Source: Peptococcaceae bacterium
Lineage (GTDB): Bacteria; Bacillota; Desulfotomaculia; Desulfotomaculales; Desulfocucumaceae
Reading direction: 5' to 3'
NCBI GenBank assembly: GCA_023512435.1
Contig: JAILZP010000007.1
Span: 42,801 to 106,800 of the forward strand
DNA: 64,000 nucleotides
The translations under genes were made by a program, and so were the position numbers. Below are positions 7,101 through 15,623 of this stretch, one piece after another (positions within the stretch are counted from its first letter, which is position 1; every line of letters starts with the position of its first letter). The notes under the pieces are model-generated. The model was not told the origin of the DNA, did not search any database, and worked only from the letters and a program-made list of their open reading frames with translations.

Positions 7101-8042
7101 GTGGCGGCCAATGAGGTGAACTACCCCGGGGGATGCAACATCGGGACCAGGCCCATGGACCTGCACCTGAAAGGGCTCCAGCGCATGGGGGCCGTCATTT
7201 CGGAAAGATACGGCTACATCACGGCGGAGAGCCGGGTGCTGACCGGGGCCGAGATTTACCTGGATATGCCCAGCGTGGGGGCCACGGAAAATTTGATGAT
7301 GGCGGCGGTGCTGGCCAGGGGGACCACCATGATTAAAAACGCCGCCAAGGAGCCCGAGATAGTGGATTTGCAGAATTTTCTCAACCGCTTGGGAGCCGAC
7401 ATAAAAGGGGCCGGTACGGACGTAATCAAGATCAGAGGAGTGGAATCCCTGGGCACCGCGGAACACACGGTTATTCCGGACCGGATTGAGGCCGGGACTT
7501 TCATGGTGGCCGCGGCCATGACCGGCGGTGATGTGGTGATCACAAATGTCATTCCCGAGCATTTCGAGGCGGTGACGGCTAAGCTGAGGGAGGCCGGGGT
7601 GGAAATCACGGTGGGGGACGGCCAGGTCAGGGTAAGGGGAAATCCGCCCTACAGGTCGGTGGATGTCAGGACCCTGCCCTATCCCGGTTTTCCCACCGAC
7701 ATGCAGCCCCAGTTCATGGCCATGATGTCGGTGGCCCGGGGAACCAGCATAATCACCGAGACCATATTTGAAAACAGGTTCAAGCACGTCAGCGAGCTCC
7801 GGCGGATGGGGGCCGACATAAAGGTGGAGGGCCAGACCACCATCATCAAGGGAGTTTCCAAGCTCAGCGGGGCGGTGGTGGAGGCGTCCGACCTGAGGGC
7901 CGGGGCGGCCCTGATCCTGGCGGCCCTGGTGGCCGAGAACGGAACCGTGGTTGAAAACATAGATCACATCGACCGGGGCTACGACCGCCTGGAAAACAAA
8001 TTCGGATCACTGGGGGCAAGAATAATCAGAGTGCACAGTTGA
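7101..8042 (+). pseudogene. murA: murA 3' part, resuming at the catalytic cysteine
   Basis: From 7122 the frame reads YPGGCNIGTRPMDLHLKGLQRMGA, the MurA active-site loop including the catalytic Cys, and continues without interruption through MPSVGATENLMMAAVLA, DRIEAGTFMVAAA, PYPGFPTDMQPQFMAM and DLRAGAALILAALVAEG-like segments to the stop. GTG 7101, with AAGGAAAAG upstream, could start a separate polypeptide of about 313 residues, so this half might be expressed. Without the first 115 residues a functional enzyme is unlikely unless the fragments associate. Absence of stops or frameshifts argues that the insertion is recent or that the gene is periodically restored. Confidence 0.9.
7109..7148. 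other. attR: right junction of the murA element
   Basis: Bases 7109-7127 (CAATGAGGTGAACTACCCC) are the element half-site, 7128-7129 the proposed GG core, and 7130-7148 the murA half-site that begins the active-site loop. The element half-site is the inverted partner of 1337-1355. The symmetry centre falls exactly on GG in both reconstructed attP and attB, which is why this core is preferred over the neighbouring GG at 7131-7132. Confidence 0.75.
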
Positions 8043-8065
8043 TGCCCTCTTTTTTGGTTTTATAA

Positions 8066-8093
8066 TGGACAAGTTCTTACGGGTTGATATAAT
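8066..8093 (+). promoter_or_regulatory. Candidate sigma-A promoter for ftsQ and downstream genes
   Basis: TGGACA (8066-8071) and TATAAT (8088-8093) are separated by 16 bases in the 177-base AT-rich gap between murA and ftsQ. It would allow ftsQ-ftsZ to be expressed although murA upstream is interrupted. The -35 is only a partial match. Confidence 0.35.
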
Positions 8094-8219
8094 AATATAA
8101 GCTGTACCACCTTAAAAACACTCATTCTGAAAGCTTTATTCGGTCGGAATCCGCCGGTTTAATCCCGAATTGGGACGGAGCAAGATGGAAAGGCTATAAG
8201 AGCGGCAGGAAGTGGTATA

Positions 8220-8939
8220 TTGTCAGGAAGGCCTTCCAGGTATAATTTTCTGCAGAGCGTTTTCTTTATTGTCCTGATTTTGACCGCCGCCTACGTTCTG
8301 GCCCGTTCGCCGGTTTTTGAGGTGCGGGAGATAAGGGTGGCGGGGAACAGCTCCTTGACTCCGGAAACAATAATTTCGGCCTCGGGAATCAACCAGGGAG
8401 AGAACATTTTCAAGCTGGACCTCAAATCCAGCGCCGGGAAGCTGAAGAGTATACCCCTGGTAAAAAGCGTGGAGATGGCCAGAAGACTCCCGTCGACGGT
8501 GGAAATCAAGGTGGAGGAGAGGAAGCCCCGGGCGCTGCTGCCGGTTGGGGACGGCTTCATTCAGGTGGACGAGGATGGGGTTTGCCTGCAAAAGGGTGAT
8601 CTTGCGGGAAGCCAGCTGCCGGTGGTGACCGGGGTTAATTTTTCAGCTCCGGCCCCGGGAGGACAGATTAAGTCGGAAGCCCTGGACAGGGCCCTGGCTG
8701 TTGTTATGGAGCTGCCCGCGGGGCTGCTGCCGATGTTGTCGGAAGTCAACGTCAGCGGGGACCAGTTTGTGGCTTATACCCTTGACGGTATCCAGTGCCG
8801 CCTGGGTATGCCCGGCGACATCGGGCAAAAAGGGGAGGTCCTGATGAAGGTTTTGAACGAACTCAAGGTGAAGGGGAAACGGATTGAATACATAGACCTT
8901 TCTTACACGGGCTCTCCGGTGGTGAAGTATGCGGAGTGA
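8220..8939 (+). CDS. ftsQ: Cell division protein FtsQ/DivIB
   Basis: A bitopic divisome protein linking early and late division proteins. The 239-residue product has a short basic cytoplasmic tail, one membrane segment (about residues 13-28, FLQSVFFIVLILTAAYVLA), then a POTRA domain (VFEVREIRVAGNSSLTPETI...) and the FtsQ/DivIB beta domain (RRLPSTVEIKVEERKPRALL; YIDLSYTGSPVVKY). The start is TTG 8220 with AGGAAG just upstream; no ATG fits the family N-terminus. It lies between murA and the DUF881 genes, the usual clostridial order. Confidence 0.9.
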   Translation: MSGRPSRYNFLQSVFFIVLILTAAYVLARSPVFEVREIRVAGNSSLTPETIISASGINQGENIFKLDLKSSAGKLKSIPLVKSVEMARRLPSTVEIKVEERKPRALLPVGDGFIQVDEDGVCLQKGDLAGSQLPVVTGVNFSAPAPGGQIKSEALDRALAVVMELPAGLLPMLSEVNVSGDQFVAYTLDGIQCRLGMPGDIGQKGEVLMKVLNELKVKGKRIEYIDLSYTGSPVVKYAE

Positions 8940-9029
8940 GCCATATAGCCGGATCACTGGGTCAGGACAATGCTTCAAGCAATCAGCCAATTTCAGCCCC
9001 GGTGGAGGCGTACCGGGAATGCCTTGACC

Positions 9030-9064
9030 ATTCTGGATTCTGACTTCTGGATTCTGGATTCCGG
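9030..9064. repeat. Heptanucleotide tandem array (ATTCTGG type)
   Basis: Five consecutive 7-mers: ATTCTGG, ATTCTGA, CTTCTGG, ATTCTGG, ATTCCGG. It lies in the ftsQ-DUF881 gap. One of at least nine loci in the window with a strict 7-base period. Confidence 0.8.
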
Positions 9065-9105
9065 CAAAAAAGAATTTCATGAGAGTAATCAAAGGGGGTG
9101 TCCCG

Positions 9106-9825
9106 GTGCGACCGAAGCCTTTTCACCTTGCCCTGGCCCTGGTGGGTCTGGTCCTGGGAATTTTGCTGTCGGTACAGTTCAGGCTGACCACGGAGACCAT
9201 GAAGACTCCCCAGGTTTCCCGGGTGCAGGCCATGGCGGCCAAGGTCAATGAAGCCAGGTCTGAACGTGACCGGAAACAGGAGCAGGTGAACAAAATGCGG
9301 GCCGACCTGGACAAGATAGCCGCCGGAGCCGAGCTTGGCCCCTTAAGGGTTGATTTGACGGCCGCCCGCATTGAGGCCGGTCTGGCCGGGGTTACCGGCC
9401 CGGGCATCGAGGTCACCCTGAATGACAGCAATATGGCCGCCAAGCCCGGGGAAAACCCGAACCTGTACGTGCTGCATGACGAGGATATCCTGAGGGTGCT
9501 GAACGAGCTCAGGGCGGCGGGGGCCGAGGCCCTTGCCATTAACGGCCAGCGGGTGCTGGCCACCAGCGAGGTGCGCTGCACCGGGCCCACCATCCTGATC
9601 AACAGAAACCAGCGCCTGACTCCTCCCTTCGTGATCAGCGCCGTAGGCAACCAGGACAATCTGGCCAACTCCCTCAAAATGAGGGGAGGGGTGATTGAAT
9701 ACCTGCAAGTCTTCGGCATCCAGGCAAGCGTCAAGAAGGTATCCAATCTGAACATTCCCGCTTTTTCGGGCGTAATCAGCTTTGATTATGCCAAACCGGA
9801 GGCGGAGGTGCGGAATAACCAGTGA
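9106..9825 (+). CDS. DUF881 membrane-anchored protein (first copy)
   Basis: A 239-residue protein with an N-terminal membrane anchor (about residues 6-22, LALALVGLVLGILLSVQF), a coiled coil (KVNEARSERDRKQEQVNKMRADLDKI), and the DUF881 domain (VTGPGIEVTLNDS, LHDEDILRVLNELRAAGAEALAINGQRV, ISAVGNQDNLANSLKMRGG). DUF881 proteins (YlxW/YlxX) are encoded between ftsQ and ftsA/ftsZ in many Firmicutes; their function is not established. GTG 9106 is chosen because AGGGGGTG lies 8 bases upstream, while ATG 9079 has no ribosome site. Its stop overlaps the next gene's start. Confidence 0.88.
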   Translation: MRPKPFHLALALVGLVLGILLSVQFRLTTETMKTPQVSRVQAMAAKVNEARSERDRKQEQVNKMRADLDKIAAGAELGPLRVDLTAARIEAGLAGVTGPGIEVTLNDSNMAAKPGENPNLYVLHDEDILRVLNELRAAGAEALAINGQRVLATSEVRCTGPTILINRNQRLTPPFVISAVGNQDNLANSLKMRGGVIEYLQVFGIQASVKKVSNLNIPAFSGVISFDYAKPEAEVRNNQ

Positions 9826-10520
9826 ACAAGTCGATGTACCTTTCCATCGGTGTGATCACCATGATTCTGGGCGTCATGCTGGCCGTCCAGTTTCGCACCA
9901 ACAGGTTTATAGAGCAGAGTGTGCCGGCGGACCGGGCCCAGGAGCTTCAGGTGGAGTACAGCAAGCTGGAAAAGGACATCCGGAAGTTTGACCGGGAGAT
10001 CGAGGACCTTACCTACAAGCTGGAACAGGCCAAAAAAGGACAGATGCAGGCCCGGGAAGCCATCCAGGACGAGCTGAAAAAGGCCAGGATCAATGCCGGG
10101 CTGGTTACTGTATCGGGTCCCGGCATCGAGGTGGTTATGGACAACCCCCCCAGCCAGTCCAGGAGGAACAGCATATTCATCATCCGGGACGTCGATCTGC
10201 TGAGGGTGGTGAACGAGCTGTGGGGGGCCGGGGCCGAGGCCGTTTCCATCAACGGCCAGAGAATGATTTCCACCTCCGAGATCAGGCAGGCCGGGTCCTT
10301 TATCAACATAAACCTGGAGCGGATCGAGCCTCCGTTTCAAATCCTGGCCATCGGCAGCCCGGAGAAGCTTAAAAGCGCCCTGGAAATAAGCGGGGGGCTG
10401 GCGGATTACTTCAAGGACCTGGGAATAGTGGTCAAAATCCAGTCTCACAGCAGTTTAACCGTGCCGGCATATAGCAAGAGCCTGCAGTTCAACTATGCCA
10501 AGGCCGTTTGGAAAGGATGA
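9822..10520 (+). CDS. DUF881 membrane-anchored protein (second copy)
   Basis: A 232-residue paralogue of the preceding gene, overlapping it by 4 bases (GTGA). It has a membrane segment (about 6-23), a long coiled coil (VEYSKLEKDIRKFDREIEDLTYKLEQAKK) and a DUF881 domain (VSGPGIEVVMDNPP, IRDVDLLRVVNELWGAGAEAVSINGQRMIST). Head-to-tail DUF881 pairs before sbp and ftsA are common in Clostridia and suggest a paired extracytoplasmic role near the divisome, which remains inference. Confidence 0.88.
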   Translation: MNKSMYLSIGVITMILGVMLAVQFRTNRFIEQSVPADRAQELQVEYSKLEKDIRKFDREIEDLTYKLEQAKKGQMQAREAIQDELKKARINAGLVTVSGPGIEVVMDNPPSQSRRNSIFIIRDVDLLRVVNELWGAGAEAVSINGQRMISTSEIRQAGSFININLERIEPPFQILAIGSPEKLKSALEISGGLADYFKDLGIVVKIQSHSSLTVPAYSKSLQFNYAKAVWKG

Positions 10521-10526
10521 TTCAAA

Positions 10527-10868
10527 TTGTGGATGGGAGTATGGCTGGCGGTTATAGGCCTGGCGCTGGGAATCGCCTTGGGATTGAATTTGCCCTTCAC
10601 CATTCCCCAGGCGTACGCCAAGTACATGTCGGTGGCCGCCCTGGCCGCCCTGGACTCGGTTTTCGGGGGAATCAGGGCCGCCATGGAGGACCATTACGAC
10701 AACAAGATATTTATCACCGGCTTTTTCAGCAATGCCCTGCTGGCCGCCGGCCTGGCCTTTATCGGGGAGCGGCTGGGCATAGACCTGTACCTGGCGGCGG
10801 TGGTTGCCTTCGGGGTGAGGCTGTTCCAAAACCTGGCCATTATCCGCAGACACTTGCTTAAAAAATAA
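10527..10868 (+). CDS. sbp: Small basic membrane protein Sbp (DUF1290)
   Basis: A 113-residue hydrophobic protein with three predicted membrane segments (about 4-20, 30-48 and 68-95) and the DUF1290 signature PFTIPQAYAKYMSVAALAALDSVFGG. The family sits beside DUF881 and division genes in Gram-positives; its role is unknown. The start is TTG 10527; ATG 10533 is an alternative. It begins 6 bases after the second DUF881 gene, so the three are one transcription unit. Confidence 0.85.
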   Translation: MWMGVWLAVIGLALGIALGLNLPFTIPQAYAKYMSVAALAALDSVFGGIRAAMEDHYDNKIFITGFFSNALLAAGLAFIGERLGIDLYLAAVVAFGVRLFQNLAIIRRHLLKK

Positions 10869-10999
10869 ATTTCACCGGTAAAAAAGGGAAACTGCCACTA
10901 ATGTTGAATTTTACAGTTTAAGCAAAGCTTGGTGGAGTGTCGTGACGGACCCCCGGCGGGGGGCTGAAATAGCAGGAGGGAAGGTAAAAAAGCAGGTTC

Positions 11000-12280
11000 A
11001 TGGATACTGTAGCCGGCCTGGACATCGGTTCTTCCCATGTTGTTGTCGCGGTGGCTGTCCCGCCAAGCCCTGCTGCAAGGGAATGGAAAAACACCAGGGA
11101 GTCCGGGGACGCCAGGTCTTCATTGGCGGCCGGGGCGGCGAAGGATTATAAGGTGGAGTTTTCGGGCACTCTGGGCCTGCGCAGGGGGCGGGTCAGTGAT
11201 CCGGCCGCCCTGTCCGCCTCCATCAGGGATGCCCTGTCCCGGGCCGAAACCGCCGCCGGGGCAAAGGTGGGCACGGTTTGTCTCGGGCTGCCCGGACACA
11301 CCGTTGAGTTTTACCGGAAAAAGTACAGCAGCCTGATCGGGAAAAGGCGGATCAACCAGCAGGATATAGAAAGGATCAGCCGCCTGGCCATGGTTTCCGA
11401 CCTTCCGCCGGGACGGAGAATAATCCAGGCGATCCCGGTGGAATATGCGGCGGACGGTGTCCCGGCGGACGGGATACCCCTGGGGATGTACTGTTCCAGG
11501 CTGGAAGCGGAGTTCGTGATCATTGCCGCCGACAGCATCCTGGTTGACCAGCTGGTGGAGACCGTTCACGGGACGGGGGTGAAGGTGGTTGATGTTGTTC
11601 CGTCCACCCTGGCCGCCGGCGGGGTCCTTCTCGACCAGGCGCAGCAGAGGCTGGGGGCGGTCCTTGTCGATATAGGGGTTTCCTGTACCGGCATTCTGAT
11701 TTATAACCACGGGTACCCCGTGGCGTTTGACGTTATTCAGGTGGGCGGCGGACACATTACCAGCGACCTGGCCATTTGCCTGAGAACAACCCTGGAGGGG
11801 GCCGAGGAGGTTAAGATAAACGTCGGACTGGGCCCCAAAAGGGCCGAAGGCGAAGACGGCAGGCAGGGCGGACCGGGCGTGGTCACCATTCCCCGCCTGA
11901 GCGGATCCGGGTTTAACCGGGTTCCGCTGAAAAAAGCCGTCAGCGTAATTGAGGCCAGAATATGCGAGATACTGGAGTTGGCCGGATCGTCAGTCAGCAG
12001 GCTGACCGGAGGCCTCGGTTTGCCCGGCGGAATGGTTTTGGCCGGAGGAGGGGGCAGGCTGAAGGGCCTTGACCTCTTTGCGGCTGAATACCTGGGTGTC
12101 AAGGTCCGTCAGGGAGCCCCGGGAATTGAGGACGAAAACTCCCGCATCGCCGCGAACACGGCGGGGGCGGTTGGATTACTGAGACAGGTGAAGAAATTTT
12201 TTTACCCGGCTGAGGCGGAACAACTGCCGCCGGCCGATTTGCTGAGCAGGGTCAGGGCTATTTTCAAGGTCTCCCGTTGA
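11000..12280 (+). CDS. ftsA: Cell division protein FtsA
   Basis: An actin-like ATPase that tethers FtsZ to the membrane. The 426-residue product has the phosphate-1 loop GLDIGSSHVVV at the N-terminus, a 1C-domain region (SLIGKRRINQQDIERI), phosphate-2 (VLVDIGVSCTGILIY), and the adenosine motif GGMVLAGGGGRLKG. It ends with an amphipathic membrane helix (LLSRVRAIFKVSR). A poorly conserved insert (about residues 24-50, rich in Ser, Ala and Arg) follows the first loop. ATG 11000 has only a weak upstream ribosome site; the GGAGGG is about 20 bases away. It precedes ftsZ by 42 bases. Confidence 0.92.
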   Translation: MDTVAGLDIGSSHVVVAVAVPPSPAAREWKNTRESGDARSSLAAGAAKDYKVEFSGTLGLRRGRVSDPAALSASIRDALSRAETAAGAKVGTVCLGLPGHTVEFYRKKYSSLIGKRRINQQDIERISRLAMVSDLPPGRRIIQAIPVEYAADGVPADGIPLGMYCSRLEAEFVIIAADSILVDQLVETVHGTGVKVVDVVPSTLAAGGVLLDQAQQRLGAVLVDIGVSCTGILIYNHGYPVAFDVIQVGGGHITSDLAICLRTTLEGAEEVKINVGLGPKRAEGEDGRQGGPGVVTIPRLSGSGFNRVPLKKAVSVIEARICEILELAGSSVSRLTGGLGLPGGMVLAGGGGRLKGLDLFAAEYLGVKVRQGAPGIEDENSRIAANTAGAVGLLRQVKKFFYPAEAEQLPPADLLSRVRAIFKVSR

Positions 12281-12322
12281 ATACTCGGAATAAAAAAAGT
12301 CGGTAAAGGGAGGATAAGCTGA

Positions 12323-13372
12323 ATGCTGGATTTTGAGATCGAACTTGAGCAGTTCGCCACTATAAAGGTGATTGGAGTGGGCGGCGGGGGCAACAACGCC
12401 GTCAACAGGATGATCACCGCCGGTCTGAAAGGGGTCGAATTTATAGCCGTGAACACTGACGCCCAGGCCCTGCAGCTTTCCCAGTCGGACATCAAGATCC
12501 AGATCGGGGCGAAACTGACCAAGGGTCTGGGAGCCGGGGCCAACCCCGAAATCGGGCAGAAGGCCGCCGAGGAGAGCAGGGACGAGATAATCAAGGGCCT
12601 CAAGGGCGCCGATATGGTTTTTGTCACCGCCGGCATGGGCGGGGGGACCGGTACCGGGGCCGCGCCCCTGGTGGCGGAGGTGGCCAAGGAAATGGGCGCC
12701 CTCACCGTCGGGGTGGTGACCAAGCCCTTCACCTTTGAAGGCCGGAAGAGGATGGCCCAGGCCGAAATGGGAATCCAGAACCTGAAGGCAAAGGTGGATA
12801 CGCTGATTACCATTCCCAACGACCGTCTGCTGCAGGTCATTGACAAACATACCTCCATCATGGAGGCCTTTCGCATTGCGGACGACGTGCTGCGCCAGGG
12901 AGTGCAGGGCATTTCGGACCTGATTGCGGTGCCGGGACTGATCAACCTGGATTTTGCCGACGTGAAAACCATTATGAGGGATACCGGTTCCGCCCTGATG
13001 GGGATCGGGGTGGCCGCCGGCGAAAACAGGGCCGCCGAGGCCGCAAAGATGGCCATATCCAGCCCCTTGCTGGAGACATCCATCGAGGGGGCCAGGGGGG
13101 TTTTGCTGAATATAACCGGCGGATCCACCCTGGGGCTTTTTGAAGTGAACGAGGCCGCGGAGATCATCGCCCAGGCGGCCGATCCCGAAGCCAACATAAT
13201 TTTCGGCGCGGTCATTGACGAGAGGCTGGAGGACGAGGTCAGGGTGACCGTCATCGCCACCGGTTTTGAACAGAAAGCGGCCAGAAAGGACAAGACCAGG
13301 CCGGAGATTGAGCTGAAGTCCTTCAGCGGAAGTGATGAACTGGACATTCCGGCGTTTTTGAGAAGAAGGTAA
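12323..13372 (+). CDS. ftsZ: Cell division GTPase FtsZ
   Basis: The tubulin-like GTPase that forms the cytokinetic ring. The 349-residue product has [13 protein letters not shown] (about 14-26), the tubulin signature [12 protein letters not shown] (about 103-114), the catalytic T7 loop [11 protein letters not shown], and the C-terminal peptide [12 protein letters not shown] that binds FtsA and SepF. It follows ftsA and is closed by a hairpin terminator at 13449. SepF, another FtsZ partner, is encoded at 40465. Confidence 0.98.
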   Translation: MLDFEIELEQFATIKVIGVGGGGNNAVNRMITAGLKGVEFIAVNTDAQALQLSQSDIKIQIGAKLTKGLGAGANPEIGQKAAEESRDEIIKGLKGADMVFVTAGMGGGTGTGAAPLVAEVAKEMGALTVGVVTKPFTFEGRKRMAQAEMGIQNLKAKVDTLITIPNDRLLQVIDKHTSIMEAFRIADDVLRQGVQGISDLIAVPGLINLDFADVKTIMRDTGSALMGIGVAAGENRAAEAAKMAISSPLLETSIEGARGVLLNITGGSTLGLFEVNEAAEIIAQAADPEANIIFGAVIDERLEDEVRVTVIATGFEQKAARKDKTRPEIELKSFSGSDELDIPAFLRRR

Positions 13373-13405
13373 AAATAGCTTGTCTTGAAAGGTACGGGTC
13401 GGAAT

Positions 13406-13433
13406 ACAGAAGACAGAAGTCAGAAGACAGAAT
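13406..13433. repeat. Heptanucleotide tandem array (ACAGAAG type)
   Basis: Four 7-mers: ACAGAAG, ACAGAAG, TCAGAAG, ACAGAAT, immediately upstream of the ftsZ terminator hairpin. Confidence 0.75.
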
Positions 13434-13448
13434 GGTAATGCGCCATAC

Positions 13449-13476
13449 AGCCGCTTGTTATGGGCGGCTTTTTTAT
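13449..13476 (+). terminator. Terminator after ftsZ
   Basis: AGCCGC (13449-13454) pairs with GCGGCT (13464-13469), followed by a run of T. Ends the ftsQ-ftsZ unit. Confidence 0.75.
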
Positions 13477-13766
13477 TGCATGTGCGTTGAAGACCCGGAA
13501 CGGGGACCCTCCGGCAAATAGCGTGTATTGTGGGTTAATTACCGGGCTATAGCCGGAAATTGCCGGCAGAAAAAAATATGGCGGAACAAATAGTGACAGA
13601 TATTTCCAGTCCTGGCGTATATAATTAATGCCAGGGCTGCTTTGTTGGGCTTGTATAAGTTACTGGAAAGAAATCTATGCCCAGGTTCAGATAAACTGCT
13701 TGTCATATATAAGGAACCGGGGCCATATACTGGTGGGAGAGCCCTTACTTTCCGGAGGTGCCCTTA
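13477..13766 (+). promoter_or_regulatory. Regulatory gap before spoIIGA, with an inverted repeat
   Basis: About 290 bases without a gene. CCTGGC (13611-13616) and GCCAGG (13630-13635) form a perfect inverted repeat around an AT-rich 13-base loop, a possible operator or hairpin. Nearer the gene, a TTGTCA hexamer is followed 20 bases later by TATACT; an over-long spacer recalls the Spo0A-activated spoIIG promoter of Bacillus, but no clear Spo0A box was seen here. Confidence 0.3.
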
Positions 13767-14687
13767 ATGTACACCACGGTGGTGTACCTGGATAAGGTCT
13801 TTTTAGGCAACCTTCTGGTCAACGGGGTAATTCTCTGGGCCGCCGGCAGGCTGAGCCAGGTGAGGGTAAAGCATTACCGGGTATTGATTGGCGCCGGCCT
13901 GGGCAGCCTTTATTCCCTGGTCTTCTTCCTGCCCGGGGCGGAACAGTTTTTTTCTTTTTTAGCCAAGGTCATGGTTTCCCTGGCCATGGTGGCCGCGGCC
14001 TTTGCGCCCCTGCCGCCCAGGAAATTCGCCCTTTGCCTGTCCTTTTTCTACCTGGTGTCCTTTGCCGCCGGAGGCATGGTGATCGGCTTATCCTACCTGG
14101 CCGGCCATGCCGGGGGGTTTGGGCAGTCCGGAAGTATTGCGGCCGTGGCCCACAGGCACCTGTGGCCGGGCCTGTTGCTGGCGCTGGTTGTGTTATGGGC
14201 CGGTTCGGCCGTGCTGCCCAGGTACTTCAGGGGAAGGAACAGGAAAGAGGCGGTTAAGCTGCCCATTACCATATATCTTGAGGGAAAGAGGGTTACGGTA
14301 CGGGGGTTGGTGGACACCGGCAACAGCCTGTGCGATCCGGTTTCCGGGGATCCGGTGGTGGTGGTGGAGCACGGCGCCGTCAGGGACGTGCTGCCGGGCC
14401 CGATGAAGGATCCGGCAGTCTGCGCCGGGGACGCCGTCGGCGTGATTGAAAGGATGATGGACACTCCCTGGTCCGTCAGGCTCAGGCTGATACCCTTTCG
14501 GTCCCTGGGAAGCCACCGCGGGATCATGCTGGGAATAAAGCCGGACAGGATTGAATTTTCCAGTGACGGCCGGGCCCGGAAAGTGGATAAAGTGGTGATC
14601 GGAATACACGGCAGGAGGCTTGACCCGGGCCGTGACTATAACGCCATCATCAACCCCTCCCTGCTGGACCGGGCCATTCCCGCGTAA
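13767..14687 (+). CDS. spoIIGA: Sporulation sigma-E processing aspartic peptidase SpoIIGA
   Basis: A membrane-embedded aspartic protease of the mother cell that cleaves pro-sigma-E after a forespore signal from SpoIIR. The 306-residue product has five or so N-terminal membrane segments (to about residue 155), then a soluble protease domain with the catalytic motif LVDTGNSLCDPVSGDPV and a second half containing GIHGRRLDPGRDYNAIINPSLL. ATG 13767 is chosen, with GGAGGT 8 bases upstream; a GTG at 13758 overlaps that ribosome site. It is adjacent to its substrate gene sigE. Confidence 0.93.
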   Translation: MYTTVVYLDKVFLGNLLVNGVILWAAGRLSQVRVKHYRVLIGAGLGSLYSLVFFLPGAEQFFSFLAKVMVSLAMVAAAFAPLPPRKFALCLSFFYLVSFAAGGMVIGLSYLAGHAGGFGQSGSIAAVAHRHLWPGLLLALVVLWAGSAVLPRYFRGRNRKEAVKLPITIYLEGKRVTVRGLVDTGNSLCDPVSGDPVVVVEHGAVRDVLPGPMKDPAVCAGDAVGVIERMMDTPWSVRLRLIPFRSLGSHRGIMLGIKPDRIEFSSDGRARKVDKVVIGIHGRRLDPGRDYNAIINPSLLDRAIPA

Positions 14688-14784
14688 CGGGACGCCGGCC
14701 GGAAAACGGCATAACTGGCCCCTGCCGCGCAAACCGGGTCCATCGCTGATGCGGGCAGAAGAACGACTGGGGGAGGAATGAGAA

Positions 14785-15510
14785 GTGTTTAAATTGTGGA
14801 AGATCAGGCTGACACTCCGCCTGACCCTGGTAAGGCTTCTCCGGTGGCTTGGAGAATGGCCCGAGGTATACTATGTGGGCAGCAGTGAGGCCCTTCCGCC
14901 CCCGCTTTCCAACGACGAAGAGCTTTTTTTAATCAATAAGCTGGAGGCCGGAGACGGCGCGGTGCGCAGCGTGCTGATCGAGCGGAACCTCCGCCTGGTG
15001 GTTTATATCGCCAGGAAATTTGAAAGCACCGGGATAGGTATCGAGGACCTGGTTTCCATAGGCACCATCGGACTGATCAAAGCGGTGAACACCTTTGACC
15101 CGGCCAAAAAAATCAAGCTGGCCACCTACGCTTCCCGCTGCATTGAAAACGAGATTCTGATGTATCTCCGCCGGAACAGCAAGACAAGGACCGAGGTTTC
15201 CTTCGACGAGCCGCTGAACATCGACTGGGACGGCAACGAGCTTCTCCTGTCGGACGTGCTCGGCACCGACAACGATGTAATCTACAAGTACATCGAGGAG
15301 GAGGTGGACAAAAAACTCCTGCATCTGGCCCTGGAAAGGCTGACGGGAAGGGAAAAAAGGATCATGGAGCTGCGCTTCGGCCTCAACAACGGGTCCGAAA
15401 AAACACAAAAAGAGGTTGCCGACATGCTGGGCATATCCCAGTCCTACATATCAAGGCTGGAAAAGAGGATCATCAAGAGGCTGAAAAAGGAAATTCACCG
15501 CATGGAGTAG
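14785..15510 (+). CDS. sigE: RNA polymerase sporulation sigma factor, pro-sigma-E
   Basis: The early mother-cell sigma factor. The 241-residue product has a short basic/hydrophobic pro-sequence ([21 protein letters not shown]) cut by SpoIIGA, region 2 ([34 protein letters not shown], then [16 protein letters not shown]) and region 4 ([39 protein letters not shown]). The start is GTG 14785 after GGGGGAGGAATG. It follows spoIIGA by about 100 bases and precedes sigG, the standard order in endospore formers. Confidence 0.95.
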   Translation: MFKLWKIRLTLRLTLVRLLRWLGEWPEVYYVGSSEALPPPLSNDEELFLINKLEAGDGAVRSVLIERNLRLVVYIARKFESTGIGIEDLVSIGTIGLIKAVNTFDPAKKIKLATYASRCIENEILMYLRRNSKTRTEVSFDEPLNIDWDGNELLLSDVLGTDNDVIYKYIEEEVDKKLLHLALERLTGREKRIMELRFGLNNGSEKTQKEVADMLGISQSYISRLEKRIIKRLKKEIHRME

Positions 15511-15569
15511 AATTCAGCCGCCGGACGCAGGCCGCCGGTTGTCGGTATGGATTTTGGCTTTCGGATTTC

Positions 15570-15597
15570 GCCGCCCGCAAGGGTGGCTTGTTTTTTG
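15570..15597 (+). terminator. Terminator after sigE
   Basis: GCCGCCC (15570-15576) pairs with GGGTGGC (15581-15587, one G-T pair) across a GCAA loop, followed by TTGTTTTTTG. It separates sigE from the sigG promoter. Confidence 0.65.
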
Positions 15598-15623
15598 TAT
15601 AGGAGGGCGGCATGTCGAATTAT

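Larger units (their letters stand above)
1335..7128 (+). mobile_element. Large-serine-recombinase element carrying hydG-hydE-hydF, inserted in murA
   Basis: A 5.79 kb segment lies between the two halves of one murA gene. It contains hydG, hydE and hydF on the minus strand, then a small ORF and a large serine recombinase on the plus strand at the right end. Joining 1335-1336 to 7128-7129 through their shared GG restores a continuous MurA frame reading HPGGCNIG, a total near 422 residues, normal for MurA. The recombinase lies beside one attachment site, as is usual for such elements. No phage structural genes, conjugation genes or second integrase are present. Movement or excision is inferred from structure; the deposit shows only the integrated form. 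Confidence 0.88.

Noticed and set aside
996..8042. murA broken by frameshift or assembly chimera
   Set aside because: Both halves are intact and meet at one codon, and the junctions show paired inverted attachment arms, which a random chimera would not give. Read-level evidence is still unavailable here.
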